Notes: generated by a model not told the origin, from the sequence alone. Counted from the first letter of the stretch, positions 16,621-28,401 are shown. The stretch: DNA of 43,924 nucleotides from Acidobacteriaceae bacterium (GCA_003151335.1 PLXE01000066.1:1-43924), one strand, 5' to 3'. Program-made: numbers and translations.

Positions 16621-17667
16621 ATGCTTTGGAAAGGATTTCAGAAGCCTAAACGGCTGGCTACCGACACCGAGACCTTGACCGACCAGTACGGTCACTTCTG
16701 GGCGCAGCCGTTTGAGCGCGGTTTCGGTACCACCATCGGCAACGCGTTGCGCCGCGTGTTGCTGTCGTCCATCGAGGGCGCCGCGGTCACCGCGGTCAAA
16801 ATTGAAGGTGTGCTGCACGAGTTCCAGTCGATCCCAGGGGTGGTGGAGGATGCGACCGACATCATTCTCAACCTCAAAGAGATTCCCTTCCGCCTCAACG
16901 GGGACGCACCTAAGGCTATTTACTTGCGCGCCGATCAGCCGGGCGTAATCACTTCCGGCATGATCGACGCTGACGCTGACGTCGAGGTGCTCGACAAGGA
17001 CGTTTACATCGCCACCGTCAGCGAAGGTGGCAAGATCGACATGGAAATGCGGCTGAAGCGGGGCCGGGGTTACGTTTCGGCAGACAAGAATTTCGACGAG
17101 GACCTGGGGTTGGGATTCATTCCCATCGACTCCGTGCACTCGCCGGTGCGCAAATGTAACTACTCGGTCGAAGCTGCTCGTTTGGGACAGATCACGGATT
17201 ACGACAAGCTGGCCATTGAAATTTGGACGAACGGTTCGGTGACTCCGGCGGATTCGCTGGGATTGGCCGCTAAGTTGCTGAAGGACCATATGAACATCTT
17301 CATCAACTTTGAGGAAGAACTCGAGGCGCAGGCTGCCGGCCTGGGCGACAAGCCGGAGATTCGCAACGAGAACCTCAATCGCTCGGTGGAAGAGCTTGAG
17401 CTTTCCGTGCGCAGCTATAACTGCCTGAAGAATGCCAACATTCAGACCATCGGCGAGCTGGTGCAGAAGTCGGAAGCCGAGATGCTGAAGACGAAGAATT
17501 TCGGCCGCAAGTCGCTGAACGAGATCAAAGAAATTCTGGCTTCGATGGGCCTGGGGCTGGGCATGAAGATCGACGACCAGGGAAACGCCGTTCCCGGCAA
17601 TCCGTCGGGAGCGTCGCAAGGCTATTCGCTGCCGTCGTCGGGCTACGGCAACGATCCGAATTTCTAA
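16621..17667 (+). CDS. rpoA: DNA-directed RNA polymerase subunit alpha
   Basis: The alpha subunit dimer nucleates RNA polymerase, and its C-terminal domain binds UP elements and activators. The 348-residue product has the N-terminal dimerisation domain ([17 protein letters not shown] near residues 39-55) and a helix-hairpin alpha-CTD (R-S-Y-N-C-L-K-N-A and [12 protein letters not shown]). ATG 16621 is preferred because AGGAG lies six bases upstream; longer in-frame starts at 16558 and 16591 are not needed. A Ser/Gly-rich tail of about 25 residues follows the CTD. Confidence 0.97.
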   Translation: MLWKGFQKPKRLATDTETLTDQYGHFWAQPFERGFGTTIGNALRRVLLSSIEGAAVTAVKIEGVLHEFQSIPGVVEDATDIILNLKEIPFRLNGDAPKAIYLRADQPGVITSGMIDADADVEVLDKDVYIATVSEGGKIDMEMRLKRGRGYVSADKNFDEDLGLGFIPIDSVHSPVRKCNYSVEAARLGQITDYDKLAIEIWTNGSVTPADSLGLAAKLLKDHMNIFINFEEELEAQAAGLGDKPEIRNENLNRSVEELELSVRSYNCLKNANIQTIGELVQKSEAEMLKTKNFGRKSLNEIKEILASMGLGLGMKIDDQGNAVPGNPSGASQGYSLPSSGYGNDPNF

Positions 17668-17670
17668 CTA

Positions 17671-17948
17671 CAGTTGCCAGTAGCCGGTTGTCAGTTGTCA
17701 GTTTCTAACTGCGCAATTACGACGGGCTGCTGATAACTGGCAACTGAATAGAACTGGTTGCACGTCAGATTTGTATCAGGGCACGACTTAGAGTCGTGCC
17801 GCACCGGTAACCTAAGGACATCGGCTTTAGCCGCTGCTGACAGGGGTTAAAGCCCGGCGGAGAAGCGTAGGTTTCGGCACGGCTGAAGCTATGCCCTGAT
17901 ACAAACCGCAGCTTATGCCGTTTATGAAGCCGGTTCTACTGGCAACTG
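17671..17948 (+). repeat. Nested palindromic element filling the rpoA-rplQ gap
   Basis: The 314-bp gap holds no gene. Outer arms are heptad blocks: CAGTTGCCAGTAG (17671-17683) pairs exactly with CTACTGGCAACTG (17936-17948). Inside lies a 136-bp element, 17770-17905, bounded by the perfect 14-bp inverted ends TTTGTATCAGGGCA and TGCCCTGATACAAA. It contains the hairpin GCACGACT-TAG-AGTCGTGC (17781-17799) and GGCTTTA/TAAAGCC pairing. No transposase is encoded, so it resembles a REP- or MITE-like element. Confidence 0.8.
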
Positions 17949-17981
17949 ACTACTGACTACTGATTTCGAAGGATCACAGAA

Positions 17982-18485
17982 ATGCGTCATCGTAGAGCAG
18001 GATGGAAGTTAGGACGGAACACTGAGCATCGGCGCGCGTTACTGCGCAACCTGGTGACCTCGCTAATCGTGGACGAGCGTATTGAGACCACTGTCACGAA
18101 GGCCAAGGCCATGCGTCCTCATGTGGAGAAGATGATCACTCTGGGCAAACGCGGCGATGTGGCCGCGCGCCGGCAGGCGGCGTCGTATCTGATGACGCGG
18201 GATGCGGTGGACAAGCTGTTTAACACCATCTCACCTCGTTACGGGGATCGCGAAGGCGGTTACCTGCGCATCATACATGGCGGTTTCCGCCAGGGAGATG
18301 GCGGCGACATAGCCTTTGTCGAACTGCTCGGCAGCGAGAAGACCCTGGACGAGAAGCGCCAGAAACGCGCCGAACTCCGCGCCAAGCGTGCCGAAGAAAC
18401 CCGCAAGGCCATGGAATCGGCCGAGGCCGAAAACAAGCAGATGGAAGCGCAGCAAGCCGCGAACGAAGACAAGAAAGAAGAGTAG
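17982..18485 (+). CDS. rplQ: Large ribosomal subunit protein L17 with charged C-terminal tail
   Basis: L17 (bL17) lies at the tunnel-exit side of the 50S subunit. The core (M-R-H-R-R-A-G-W-K-L-G-R, then R-R-A-L-L-R-N-L-V-T-S-L) covers about residues 1-122. The family is usually 115-130 long; the 167 residues here include a highly charged helical tail rich in Glu, Ala, Lys and Arg. It is the last gene of the ribosomal cluster and is followed by a strong terminator. Confidence 0.96.
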   Translation: MRHRRAGWKLGRNTEHRRALLRNLVTSLIVDERIETTVTKAKAMRPHVEKMITLGKRGDVAARRQAASYLMTRDAVDKLFNTISPRYGDREGGYLRIIHGGFRQGDGGDIAFVELLGSEKTLDEKRQKRAELRAKRAEETRKAMESAEAENKQMEAQQAANEDKKEE

Positions 18486-18532
18486 AAGCAGGTCCGCCGG
18501 CTTACTTGCGTCGGAGAGGAATTCACAATAGA

Positions 18533-18568
18533 AGGCCCCGTTCTAGCGGAAGCTAGGGCGGGGCTTTT
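18533..18568 (+). terminator. Intrinsic terminator of the ribosomal cluster
   Basis: A 13-bp stem (18535-18547 with 18552-18564, including two G-U pairs) closes a GGAA tetraloop and is followed by TTTT. It lies 50 bp after rplQ. The opposing VanZ-like gene ends at 18594, so it separates convergent genes. Confidence 0.9.
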
Positions 18569-18593
18569 GCGGTTGATGCAACCACCACGAAAG

Positions 18594-20777
<2,184 letters not shown>

Positions 20778-20863
20778 ACGCGGTGCGCCAGGAATACTTA
20801 GTTGGCAAGAGAGGAACGAGACGCCCCTCCCTGCCGTTGTAAGCTCTATTCACCGTGTGTTCA

Positions 20864-20892
20864 TTGAATTTTCGGAGTCTTCGGCGTATAGT
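20864..20892 (+). promoter_or_regulatory. Sigma-70-like promoter of the rimP-nusA-infB operon
   Basis: TTGAAT (20864-20869), a 17-bp spacer and TATAGT (20887-20892) match the housekeeping consensus well. Transcription would start near 20899, giving an untranslated leader of roughly 220 bases before rimP. Confidence 0.7.
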
Positions 20893-20978
20893 CAATGAGG
20901 TACTGTTGTGTTTTGAGGGTTCTGTCACCCCCTCCCGGCGTGACGGCGAGCCCGCTGCATAATCGGCGAAGCACATCG

Positions 20979-21000
20979 GTGGGCGAGAGCCCACTTTTTA
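20979..21000 (+). promoter_or_regulatory. Attenuator-like hairpin in the rimP leader
   Basis: GTGGGC-GAGA-GCCCAC followed by TTTTT forms a perfect terminator-like hairpin about 80 bases into the predicted transcript and 120 bases before the rimP start. Terminator-like hairpins upstream of rimP are known in other bacteria as rimP leaders. The rest of the leader (21001-21122) contains no open frame of note. Confidence 0.65.
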
Positions 21001-21122
21001 TTTCCACCCGTAATCCGCTGGTGCACGGCGAGTCCAGGCGGCAGCGATAGCCTGACGGGTAGTTTGTGCTTATTCGCAGGGGGGCCGTTTTTTGGACAGC
21101 AACATTTGGACAGGAACAGACG

Positions 21123-21620
21123 ATGGCAGGCGGTTTGGAAAAAGTTCGAGAGATCGCGGAGCGGGTGGCGCAATCCAGCGGCCTGGAAGTGGTCGATATC
21201 GAACTGCTGGGCGGCGGTAAGGCGCGCATGCTGCGCATCTTTATCGACAAGCCGGATGGAGTTACGCACGAGGATTGTTCCAGCTTCAGCCGCGAAGCAG
21301 GCACCATCTTCGATGTTGAGGAGGCTGTGCCGGGCGCTTCGTACCGGTTGGAGGTTTCATCGCCGGGACTTGATCGCAAGTTGTCAAAGCCGGCCGACTA
21401 CCAGCGTTTCACCGGTAGCCTGGTGAAGCTGATGACGCGGGACCCGGTGAACGGAAACCGGCATTTTGAAGGGCGGCTGAAAGCGTTTCACGATGGCCGG
21501 CTCAGTTTGGAATTGACCGGCAGGAAAAAGTCGAAGAAGCACCAGGCAGTGGAGCCGGGAACGGAAGTTGAAATCGAGCTGGCCAACGTCGAAAAGGCGA
21601 ACCTGGTTCCCGAGTTCTGA
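21123..21620 (+). CDS. rimP: Ribosome maturation factor RimP
   Basis: RimP is needed for 30S maturation. The 165-residue product has the N-terminal alpha/beta domain (E-R-V-A-Q-S-S-G-L-E-V-V-D-I-E-L) and the family segment Y-R-L-E-V-S-S-P-G-L-D-R, then the Sm-like C-terminal domain ending V-E-K-A-N-L-V-P-E-F. ATG 21123 follows AGGAAC and gives the normal start; the frame is open upstream to 21066 but that part lies in the leader. The gene opens the nusA operon. Confidence 0.95.
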   Translation: MAGGLEKVREIAERVAQSSGLEVVDIELLGGGKARMLRIFIDKPDGVTHEDCSSFSREAGTIFDVEEAVPGASYRLEVSSPGLDRKLSKPADYQRFTGSLVKLMTRDPVNGNRHFEGRLKAFHDGRLSLELTGRKKSKKHQAVEPGTEVEIELANVEKANLVPEF

Positions 21621-21666
21621 TCCGAAGGCAGCAAAGACCAAATGGAAGTAAGGTGGCAAACATTTT

Positions 21667-23343
21667 ATGGCGAGTGAACTGTACAACGTAATCGACGCTC
21701 TGAGCCGGGAGAAAGGCATCGATCCGCAGATCGTCGTGAACGCGGTGGAGGATGCCATTGTTGTGGCCACCCGAAAGTACTACAAAAGCCAGGAGAACCT
21801 GCGCGCTGAACTCGACAAAGAGAGCGGCCAGATCCGTGCGTTCGCGGTGCGGACCATCGTCGAGGGCCTCGACCAGCTCGAAGATCCCCTCTCTCAGATT
21901 ACGCTGGAGGACGCCAAGCGCATCGATCCGGCCGCCGAGGTGGGTGGCGAGTTGCGCACCTATAAACCGACGGACGTGCTAGGTCGCATTGCGGCCCAAC
22001 TGGCCAAGCAGGTCATCTTCCAGAAGGTACGGGAGGCGGAACGGGACACCATCTACAACGAGTACATAGGCCGGGTCGGTGAAGTGATCAACGCGACGAT
22101 TAAGCGCCAGGAGGGGCAGGACGTCATTGTGGACCTCGGCAAGGCCGAAGGACGCATGCCCAAGAAGGAGCAATCGCGACTGGAATCGTTCGCTCCCGGC
22201 GAGCGGGCGCGAGTGGTGCTTGTCCGCGTGGAGAAAGCTTCCAAGGGGCCGCAGGTGGTGGTCTCGCGCGCGGTGCCGGAGCTGGTATCGCATTTGTTTC
22301 AGACCGAGGTGCCTGAGATTTACGACAACACGGTGGTCATCCGCGCCATTGCCCGCGAGGCTGGTGAGCGCACCAAGATCGCGGTCATGTCGAAGGACAA
22401 GGATGTCGATCCGGTGGGCGCTTGTGTCGGAATGAAGGGCATGCGTGTGCAGTCCATCATCCGCGAATTGCGCGGCGAAAAGATTGACATTATCGAATAC
22501 CACGAGGACCCAGTGACCTTTGCGGAAAAGGCGTTACAGCCGGCGAAGGTCAGCCGCGTCACCGTCCTCGAAGGCCAGGAGAAGCACCTGGAGGTAATCG
22601 TCGACGACAGCCAACTGTCGCTGGCAATCGGCAAGAAGGGACAGAACGTCCGCCTGGCCGCCAAACTACTGGGCTGGAAGATCGACATCAAGAGCGAAGA
22701 AGAAAAGCGTCAGGAAGTGGAAGATCGGATGAACGTGGTGTTGAACCAGCCGGCCACGCCGCTGGAAAGCGTCCCCGACCTGGAGCCCGGAATCATCGAG
22801 AAGCTGGTCGCTGCAGGCATAACGACGGTCGAAGCCGTCGCCGACATGACTCCCGAGCAGCTCGAAGAGGTGCCGGGTGTCGGCCCCAAGACGGTGGAGA
22901 AAATCAGTATCGCGGTCAATAATTATTTTTCCAGTTTGGACGCGGCGGCTGGCAGCGAAGAAGTTCCACTATCCGAAGACGAAGGGTCCACCGAATCAGA
23001 AGTAGCGACCGAATCAGAAGCGGCCACGGAAGAAGCTGCGCTTGCGGGAGATGAGGCGCCTACGGAAGGCGAAGCTCCCATGGAGGGCGGTGGCGAGGAT
23101 AGCGCCACGGGACCTGACTCGGGTGGGCAGTCTGGCGACCTTACCGGCTTGGAGGAAGAGCCGGAAGCAGGACCGGACAGCGTGGAGGACCTAGTCGAGA
23201 CCGGCCAATACTACGAGGCCGAGGTCGTCGAAGGGATCGAGGATGCGCCTCCGGCCGATGAAGCCGAAGTGACGACGCACGAGCGTCCGGCCGGGGAAAA
23301 CGAAAACGTTCCTGATGAAGAAAAACCTGGCGAGCAGAGGTAA
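21667..23343 (+). CDS. nusA: Transcription elongation/termination factor NusA with long acidic tail
   Basis: NusA modulates pausing, termination and antitermination. Order of parts: N-terminal RNAP-binding domain (1-130), S1 domain (about 135-200), KH1 (G-M-K-G-M-R-V near 255), KH2 (G-K-K-G-Q-N-V-R-L-A at about 322-331) and a helix-hairpin-helix segment (364-420, E-E-V-P-G-V-G-P-K-T). Residues 421-558 form a Glu/Ala/Gly/Thr/Ser-rich acidic tail of about 138 residues. In proteobacterial NusA the equivalent region holds structured acidic repeats; this one looks disordered. There is no ylxR gene between nusA and infB. Confidence 0.95.
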   Translation: MASELYNVIDALSREKGIDPQIVVNAVEDAIVVATRKYYKSQENLRAELDKESGQIRAFAVRTIVEGLDQLEDPLSQITLEDAKRIDPAAEVGGELRTYKPTDVLGRIAAQLAKQVIFQKVREAERDTIYNEYIGRVGEVINATIKRQEGQDVIVDLGKAEGRMPKKEQSRLESFAPGERARVVLVRVEKASKGPQVVVSRAVPELVSHLFQTEVPEIYDNTVVIRAIAREAGERTKIAVMSKDKDVDPVGACVGMKGMRVQSIIRELRGEKIDIIEYHEDPVTFAEKALQPAKVSRVTVLEGQEKHLEVIVDDSQLSLAIGKKGQNVRLAAKLLGWKIDIKSEEEKRQEVEDRMNVVLNQPATPLESVPDLEPGIIEKLVAAGITTVEAVADMTPEQLEEVPGVGPKTVEKISIAVNNYFSSLDAAAGSEEVPLSEDEGSTESEVATESEAATEEAALAGDEAPTEGEAPMEGGGEDSATGPDSGGQSGDLTGLEEEPEAGPDSVEDLVETGQYYEAEVVEGIEDAPPADEAEVTTHERPAGENENVPDEEKPGEQR

Positions 23344-23443
23344 GAACACGGGCCTCAGTTGCTGCTGGGGCTCGGCAAGATTTAACGGTGAGGATGCTAT
23401 GACGGCTTAACCGGGCGGGACAATACGGAGGCAATAGGGCGGA

Positions 23444-26400
23444 ATGCAGAAGATTCGAATTAACGACCTGGCGAGAGAGCTCGAGGTAAAGAGCAAGATG
23501 ATCCTCGATGCTCTCATCAAGGTTGGTGTAACCGAAAAGAAAACGCACTCCAGTTCCATCGAAGTGGACGAAGCGGAGCGGGTCAAGAAGTACTTTGCGC
23601 AGCACCCCGAGCCCGGCAGCAGTCGCGCCTCGTCGCGCGCAGCGGCAGACGAATTCAAGCGCAAGCTGGATCTTTCGCATATCTCCAAACCGGGCGATGT
23701 GCTGAAGGCGGTCACACAGCGGGCCGCCCAGCCTTCCGCGGCTGCGCGTCCGGCCACGCCTCCGACCCTTGCCACACCCGCCGGGCCTCGCCAAACGATT
23801 GCGCCGCCTTCCGCCGTTCGTCCTGCGACTTCGGTTACGAAACCGGTTGCACCGGTGGCGAACGCCACACCAGCAACTCCTGCGGAACCGCCCAAGCCAG
23901 CACCGCGTTTCATTACACCTCAGTCGGTCGCGCGCCCGCCCGCCGCTATCTTTATTCCGCCGAAGCCGCCGGTAGTGGCGCCTCCGGCGATGCCACCAGC
24001 GCACCTGTCATCCGCGACTGGGACGGCGCAACCTTCCGAGCCCGTGATCGAGGACCAGATAACGGCACTCGAAGAAAGTGAAGCCGTGCCGTCCACGTCC
24101 GAAATGATCGAGATTCCCACTGCTGCAGAAGGCGAAGTTCCGGCTGCGCTATTGGAAGCGCCGCCCGCCGCAGAAAAGCGCGCCGGCGTTACTCGCCCCG
24201 CTGTTCCGGGGCAGCCCGGCCAGGGCATCGGTCGTGCCGGGCTACCGACGCGTCCTGGACAGCCGGGGACCGCTGCGCACACGCCACGCCGTTTGATCGT
24301 TCCCCACACCGGACCACGTCCGGTGTATCTGGCTCCGCCGTTGGCCGCACCCCGTGCGGGCGCTAGCGCGCCTCCGCGAGGGGGAATGCCGGAACGTGGC
24401 AAACCCATTTTCCAGCGCCCGCGTCCGGGAGTGTTGCCGCCAGGACAGACGCGGCCACCCGTGCGCCCGGGAGAGCGCCGCGGCCCCCATCCAACCCGTT
24501 CCGGGGCGCCGGGAACTCGTCCGGGGTTCGGAGCTGGCGCAGGCGTCGCCCCGCCGCCGCCTACCGGACAGCGTCCCGCCGGCCGCCCGGCGCGTCCCGG
24601 ACAGCGCTATGTTCCCCGAGGCGTGAAGGAAGGCCCGATGAAGGGCTTTGTTCCGCCGCCGCGGCTTTCGCTTTCCAGCGAGCCGCTGCCCATCACGCGG
24701 AGCATCACCATTCCGGAAGGCATCAGCGTAAAAGACCTGGCGGAGAAATTGGGAATTCGAGCCAAGGACCTTATCGCCCGCTTGCTGGCGCGAGGCGTTT
24801 TCGCCACGGTCAACCAAACGCTCGATTCCGACCTGGCCACCGACATGGCGCGTCACTTCGGCGCCGAGACGGCCGTCATTACCTTTGAGGAGCAGTTGGC
24901 CAAAGACACTGTGTCGGCGGAAGGTACGGGCGAAGAAGGAACAGCTCAGGGAGTTGTACGCCCGCCGGTGGTCACCATCATGGGGCACGTGGACCACGGC
25001 AAAACCAGCTTGCTCGACGCGATCCGCTCGACCAATGTTGCTGGAGGTGAGGCCGGTGGAATTACGCAGCACATCGGCGCCTACAAGGTCGCGATCACCG
25101 ATCCCAACTCGCCGGCTCTTGGCCGCGAGATCGTCTTCCTGGACACGCCTGGTCACGAAGCTTTCACCCGCATGCGTGCGCGTGGATCGAAGGTGACCGA
25201 CATCGTGGTGCTAGTCGTGGCTGCCGATGACGGTGTGATGCCGCAGACCTTGGAGGCGATCGATCATGCTAAAGCAGCGAACGTCCCGATGATCGTCGCG
25301 GTGAACAAGATCGACAAGCCGGAGGCGCTGCCCGAGCGGGTGAAGAAGCAACTCGCCGACCGTGGTCTGATGCCGGAAGACTGGGGCGGCAGCACGGTCT
25401 TCGTGGACGTGTCGGCGAAGCAGAAGACCAATCTCAATCTGTTGATGGAAATGATCTGCCTGGTTGCCGACCTGCAGGATTTGAAGGCGGTGCCTGACCG
25501 GCTGGCGCAGGGCACGGTGCTTGAAGCCAAGCTGGACCGCGGTCGTGGTCCCGTAGCGACGGTCTTGGTGCAGAACGGTACGCTGAGGACCGGCGACAAT
25601 TTCGTGGTCGGTAACGTCTTCGGAAGGGTCCGCGCCATGTTCAACGATCGGGGCGCTGCCTTGGATGCCGCCACTCCCGCAACCCCGGTGGAGATTCTCG
25701 GCCTGGAAAGTTTGCCGCAGGCCGGCGATCAACTGGTGGCCGTGGCGGACCGCGAGAAGGCGCGTGGCATCTCCGAATATCGCGAAGGCAAGGCCCGCGA
25801 AGCTCAACTGGCCAAGAGTTCGCGAGTCTCGCTGGAAGGCTTGGCGGAACAGCTGAAGTCTGCCGGACAGAAAGAGCTGGACATCATTCTCAAGGGCGAT
25901 GTTCAGGGCTCGGTTGAGGTACTGAGCGACGTACTGACCAAGCTGTCCAACGACAGGGTCAAGATCAAGATCCTGCTCAGCGGTGTGGGCGCCATTACTG
26001 AGACCGATGTGCTGCTCGCCTCGGCCTCGAATGCCGTTATCATCGGCTTCAACGTGCGCCCGGAACGCAAAGCGCAGGAACTGGCCGAGCAGGAGAAGGT
26101 TGACATTCGCCTGCACTCCATCATCTACGAGTTGGCGGACGAGATTAAGCGCGCCATGACGGGATTGCTCGAGCCAATCATCAAGGAAGTTTATCTTGGA
26201 CGCGCCGATGTTCGCGACACCTTCCGTGTACCCAAGGTAGGTATGATTGCGGGTTGTTACGTCACCGATGGTGTCGTTAAACGCGACGCGGAAGCTCGCC
26301 TGCTGCGCGACAACGTGGTGATGTTCAAGGGCAAGATCGGCTCGGTGCGGCGCTTTAAGGAAGATGTCAGCGAAGTCCGCCATGGCATGGAATGCGGCCT

Positions 26401-26488
26401 CTCGATCGCCAACTATGGTGATATCAAAGTCGGAGATGTCATTGAAGTGTTCGTTACCGAGAGAGTGGCAGCCGAAGCTTTCGTGTAG
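23444..26488 (+). CDS. infB: Translation initiation factor IF-2
   Basis: IF-2 is the GTPase that brings initiator tRNA to the ribosome. The 1014-residue product starts with an IF2_N domain (1-50). A Pro/Ala/Arg/Gly-rich disordered region covers about 60-410 and is followed by a second IF2_N-like domain (about 424-483). The G domain has G-H-V-D-H-G-K-T at 514-521, D-T-P-G-H-E near 567 and N-K-I-D near 620; domains II-IV complete it. The total is well above the usual 740-890. ATG 23444 has GGAGG and GGGCGGA upstream. Confidence 0.97.
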   Translation: MQKIRINDLARELEVKSKMILDALIKVGVTEKKTHSSSIEVDEAERVKKYFAQHPEPGSSRASSRAAADEFKRKLDLSHISKPGDVLKAVTQRAAQPSAAARPATPPTLATPAGPRQTIAPPSAVRPATSVTKPVAPVANATPATPAEPPKPAPRFITPQSVARPPAAIFIPPKPPVVAPPAMPPAHLSSATGTAQPSEPVIEDQITALEESEAVPSTSEMIEIPTAAEGEVPAALLEAPPAAEKRAGVTRPAVPGQPGQGIGRAGLPTRPGQPGTAAHTPRRLIVPHTGPRPVYLAPPLAAPRAGASAPPRGGMPERGKPIFQRPRPGVLPPGQTRPPVRPGERRGPHPTRSGAPGTRPGFGAGAGVAPPPPTGQRPAGRPARPGQRYVPRGVKEGPMKGFVPPPRLSLSSEPLPITRSITIPEGISVKDLAEKLGIRAKDLIARLLARGVFATVNQTLDSDLATDMARHFGAETAVITFEEQLAKDTVSAEGTGEEGTAQGVVRPPVVTIMGHVDHGKTSLLDAIRSTNVAGGEAGGITQHIGAYKVAITDPNSPALGREIVFLDTPGHEAFTRMRARGSKVTDIVVLVVAADDGVMPQTLEAIDHAKAANVPMIVAVNKIDKPEALPERVKKQLADRGLMPEDWGGSTVFVDVSAKQKTNLNLLMEMICLVADLQDLKAVPDRLAQGTVLEAKLDRGRGPVATVLVQNGTLRTGDNFVVGNVFGRVRAMFNDRGAALDAATPATPVEILGLESLPQAGDQLVAVADREKARGISEYREGKAREAQLAKSSRVSLEGLAEQLKSAGQKELDIILKGDVQGSVEVLSDVLTKLSNDRVKIKILLSGVGAITETDVLLASASNAVIIGFNVRPERKAQELAEQEKVDIRLHSIIYELADEIKRAMTGLLEPIIKEVYLGRADVRDTFRVPKVGMIAGCYVTDGVVKRDAEARLLRDNVVMFKGKIGSVRRFKEDVSEVRHGMECGLSIANYGDIKVGDVIEVFVTERVAAEAFV

Positions 26489-26491
26489 AAA

Positions 26492-26523
26492 CAGGGATTA
26501 GGGGCTAGGGGTTAGGGATTAGT
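26492..26523 (+). repeat. Heptad repeat block, infB-ylxP gap (GGGGYTA class)
   Basis: AGGGATT, AGGGGCT, AGGGGTT and AGGGATT units with an exact 7-bp period begin four bases after the infB stop. It is the only heptad block in the rimP-nrnA operon. Confidence 0.75.
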
Positions 26524-26588
26524 GGGCCCCGTATCCGCGTGAGTTGCGACACGTAGCGGTCGGCCCACAAGCACCATGAGACCAACGA

Positions 26589-26637
26589 CGTCCCGGGACT
26601 GAATCCTCCCATGAGAGGACCCACGGTGTCCGGGACG
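26589..26637 (+). other. Two-tier inverted repeat upstream of ylxP
   Basis: CGTCCCGG (26589-26596) pairs with CCGGGACG (26630-26637); between them TCCTC and GAGGA form an inner stem. It ends 20 bases before the ylxP ATG. No T-run follows, so it may be a processing or translation-control hairpin rather than a terminator. Confidence 0.4.
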
Positions 26638-26656
26638 AGGTGCAATAGGACAGAAA

Positions 26657-26983
26657 ATGATTGCGTATCTCACGCTCGAGATTCGCATTGAAGGCGCGCA
26701 TTCGCTCAAAGACAAGCGGCAAGTCGTGCGCAGCGTGAAGGACGGGCTGCGGGCCCACTTCAACGTCTCCGTCGCCGAGCTTGACCCGAGCGAGGCTTGG
26801 CAGCGTGCCACCTTGGGCGTGGTCGGCATTTCGCACTCGCGCGATTACCTGGAAGGCCTGATGCGCAATGTGGAACGGCATGCAGTGCGCACAGCCAATA
26901 ACAGCGGCGGCGAAGTCATCGATTCGTTTCTTGATTTCTTGAGTGAAGCAGAACTTGGCGGACGTGCGACCGAGGAACCGTGA
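26657..26983 (+). CDS. ylxP: DUF503 / YlxP-family protein
   Basis: The 108-residue product has the DUF503 pattern: M-I-A-Y-L-T-L-E-I-R-I at the start, S-L-K-D-K-R-Q-V-V-R-S-V-K-D near residues 16-29 and F-N-V-S-V-A-E-L-D near 36-44. YlxP proteins are nearly always encoded between infB and rbfA, as here, and are thought to have a role in translation or ribosome biogenesis, but the exact function is not known. ATG 26657 lies after AGGACAG. Confidence 0.88.
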   Translation: MIAYLTLEIRIEGAHSLKDKRQVVRSVKDGLRAHFNVSVAELDPSEAWQRATLGVVGISHSRDYLEGLMRNVERHAVRTANNSGGEVIDSFLDFLSEAELGGRATEEP

Positions 26984-27059
26984 TCGTTATCACCGCCGGC
27001 TTGACAGGTTGGCGTATCCTCTAACGTTCCCCTATTTTCGGCTGGCAGAATAGAAGGCA

Positions 27060-27422
27060 ATGGAGAACCGGGGACAGAAATACCATCGCGGCCGTATGGC
27101 AGAGGCCCTGCGGGAAGAAATCGTTGCCCTGGTGGAAGGGGAATTGGGCGATCCTCGCATTGGATTGGTCAGCGTCAGCGAGGTCCAACTGGGTCCCGAT
27201 GGCAAGACCGCCCGCGTGTTGATTTCAGTCGCGGGAGACGAGGACGAAGTAGAGCAAAGCCTCAAAGGCTTGAACGCTGCGGGCGGCTACATTCGGCATG
27301 AACTGGTGGGCCGTCTTGCTATCCGGCAAGCCCCAGAGTTGATCTTCGCACTCGACCAGTCGGATCAATACGGGGGCAGGATCGAGCAGTTGTTGCAGCG
27401 TATTCAGAAAAGGAAGCGTTAG
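27060..27422 (+). CDS. rbfA: Ribosome-binding factor A
   Basis: RbfA is a KH-fold protein that assists maturation of the 16S rRNA 5' end and cold adaptation. The 120-residue product begins with R-M-A-E-A-L-R-E-E-I and shows the core D-P-R-I-G-L-V-S-V-S-E-V and the C-terminal L-D-Q-S-D-Q-Y-G-G-R-I-E-Q-L-L. ATG 27060 follows AAGG. The order infB-ylxP-rbfA-nrnA is common in many phyla. Confidence 0.94.
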   Translation: MENRGQKYHRGRMAEALREEIVALVEGELGDPRIGLVSVSEVQLGPDGKTARVLISVAGDEDEVEQSLKGLNAAGGYIRHELVGRLAIRQAPELIFALDQSDQYGGRIEQLLQRIQKRKR

Positions 27423-27444
27423 GTTCGAGATCGGGTCCATTAGG

Positions 27445-28401
27445 ATGCTTGACGAAGTTCTGAATCAGATCGGCAGAAGGCAGAAATTCATGCTCACGTC
27501 GCACGCCCGGCCAGATGGCGATGCCGTCGGGTCGGCGCTGGCCTGCTGCCAGATTCTGCGCAGCATGGGCAAGCAGGCGAACGTCGTCCTCAGCGATGGC
27601 GTGCCGGGCATCTACCGCCCGTTGCCCTTCAGCGATTCAGTGCTGCAAACCACCGAGAACGCGCCCCAACCCGAGGCGGTCATCATCCTGGAATGCGATA
27701 GTGTGCAGCGGACGCGCCTGACTGGACTGGAGCAGCACTACCTCATCAACATCGATCACCATGCGACCGCCCGTCCTTTCGCGGACGTGAACTGGATCGA
27801 TCCCAGTGCCTGCGCAACCGCGGAAATGATCTTCCGCCTGGCGCGCGAGGCCGGCGTCCAGATCTCACCCGAAGTAGCCACTTGTCTCTATACTGCGGTG
27901 CTCACCGACACAGGTTCGTTCCGCTTCAGCGGAACCAACGAGAGTACTTTCGCCCTGGCAAAGGAATTAGTGCGCTGTGGCGCTGACCCGGTCCGGATTG
28001 CCCATAACGTGTACTTCTCGAACCCGCTCTCCAAGATGCGTCTGCTGGGAGCCGCCCTCACCAGCCTTCAGCGGGACGGTAGTCTGGCCTGCATGCACGT
28101 AGACCGCGCTACCGTAGAATGCTGCCAGGCCAACGAAGAAGATTGCGAAGGGTTAGTCAACTACGCGCTGGCCATCGAAGGCATCGAAGTGGCATTGTTC
28201 TTTCGGGAACAGCCCGACGGCAGCTTCCGCGTGAGCCTGCGCAGCAAGGGTGCGGTCAATGTAGCCGCGGTGGCCGCGCAGTTCGGCGGTGGTGGTCACG
28301 AGTGCGCCAGCGGATGCGCGATGCCGGGCCCATTGTCGGCTGCCACCAGGCGTCTGCTGGCAGAATTTCAGATTCGCGGTTACCACGCGGTGGTGCACTA
28401 G
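27445..28401 (+). CDS. nrnA: NrnA-like DHH/DHHA1 phosphoesterase (nanoRNase/pAp phosphatase)
   Basis: DHH-subfamily 1 enzymes of this type degrade short RNA oligomers and dephosphorylate pAp. The 318-residue product has the motif H-A-R-P-D-G-D-A-V-G-S at residues 20-30, the name-giving D104-H105-H106, the T-D-T-G-S-F-R-F segment and the C-terminal DHHA1 motif G-G-G-G-H-E-C-A-S-G. The position after rbfA is typical. A truB gene often follows rbfA/nrnA elsewhere, but here a glycosyltransferase follows instead. Confidence 0.9.
   Translation: MLDEVLNQIGRRQKFMLTSHARPDGDAVGSALACCQILRSMGKQANVVLSDGVPGIYRPLPFSDSVLQTTENAPQPEAVIILECDSVQRTRLTGLEQHYLINIDHHATARPFADVNWIDPSACATAEMIFRLAREAGVQISPEVATCLYTAVLTDTGSFRFSGTNESTFALAKELVRCGADPVRIAHNVYFSNPLSKMRLLGAALTSLQRDGSLACMHVDRATVECCQANEEDCEGLVNYALAIEGIEVALFFREQPDGSFRVSLRSKGAVNVAAVAAQFGGGGHECASGCAMPGPLSAATRRLLAEFQIRGYHAVVH

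Noticed and set aside
27001-27020. TTGACA with TATCCT upstream of rbfA as a promoter
   Set aside because: The -35-like box is perfect but the spacer is only 8 bp, and no -10 box occurs at 16-18 bp.
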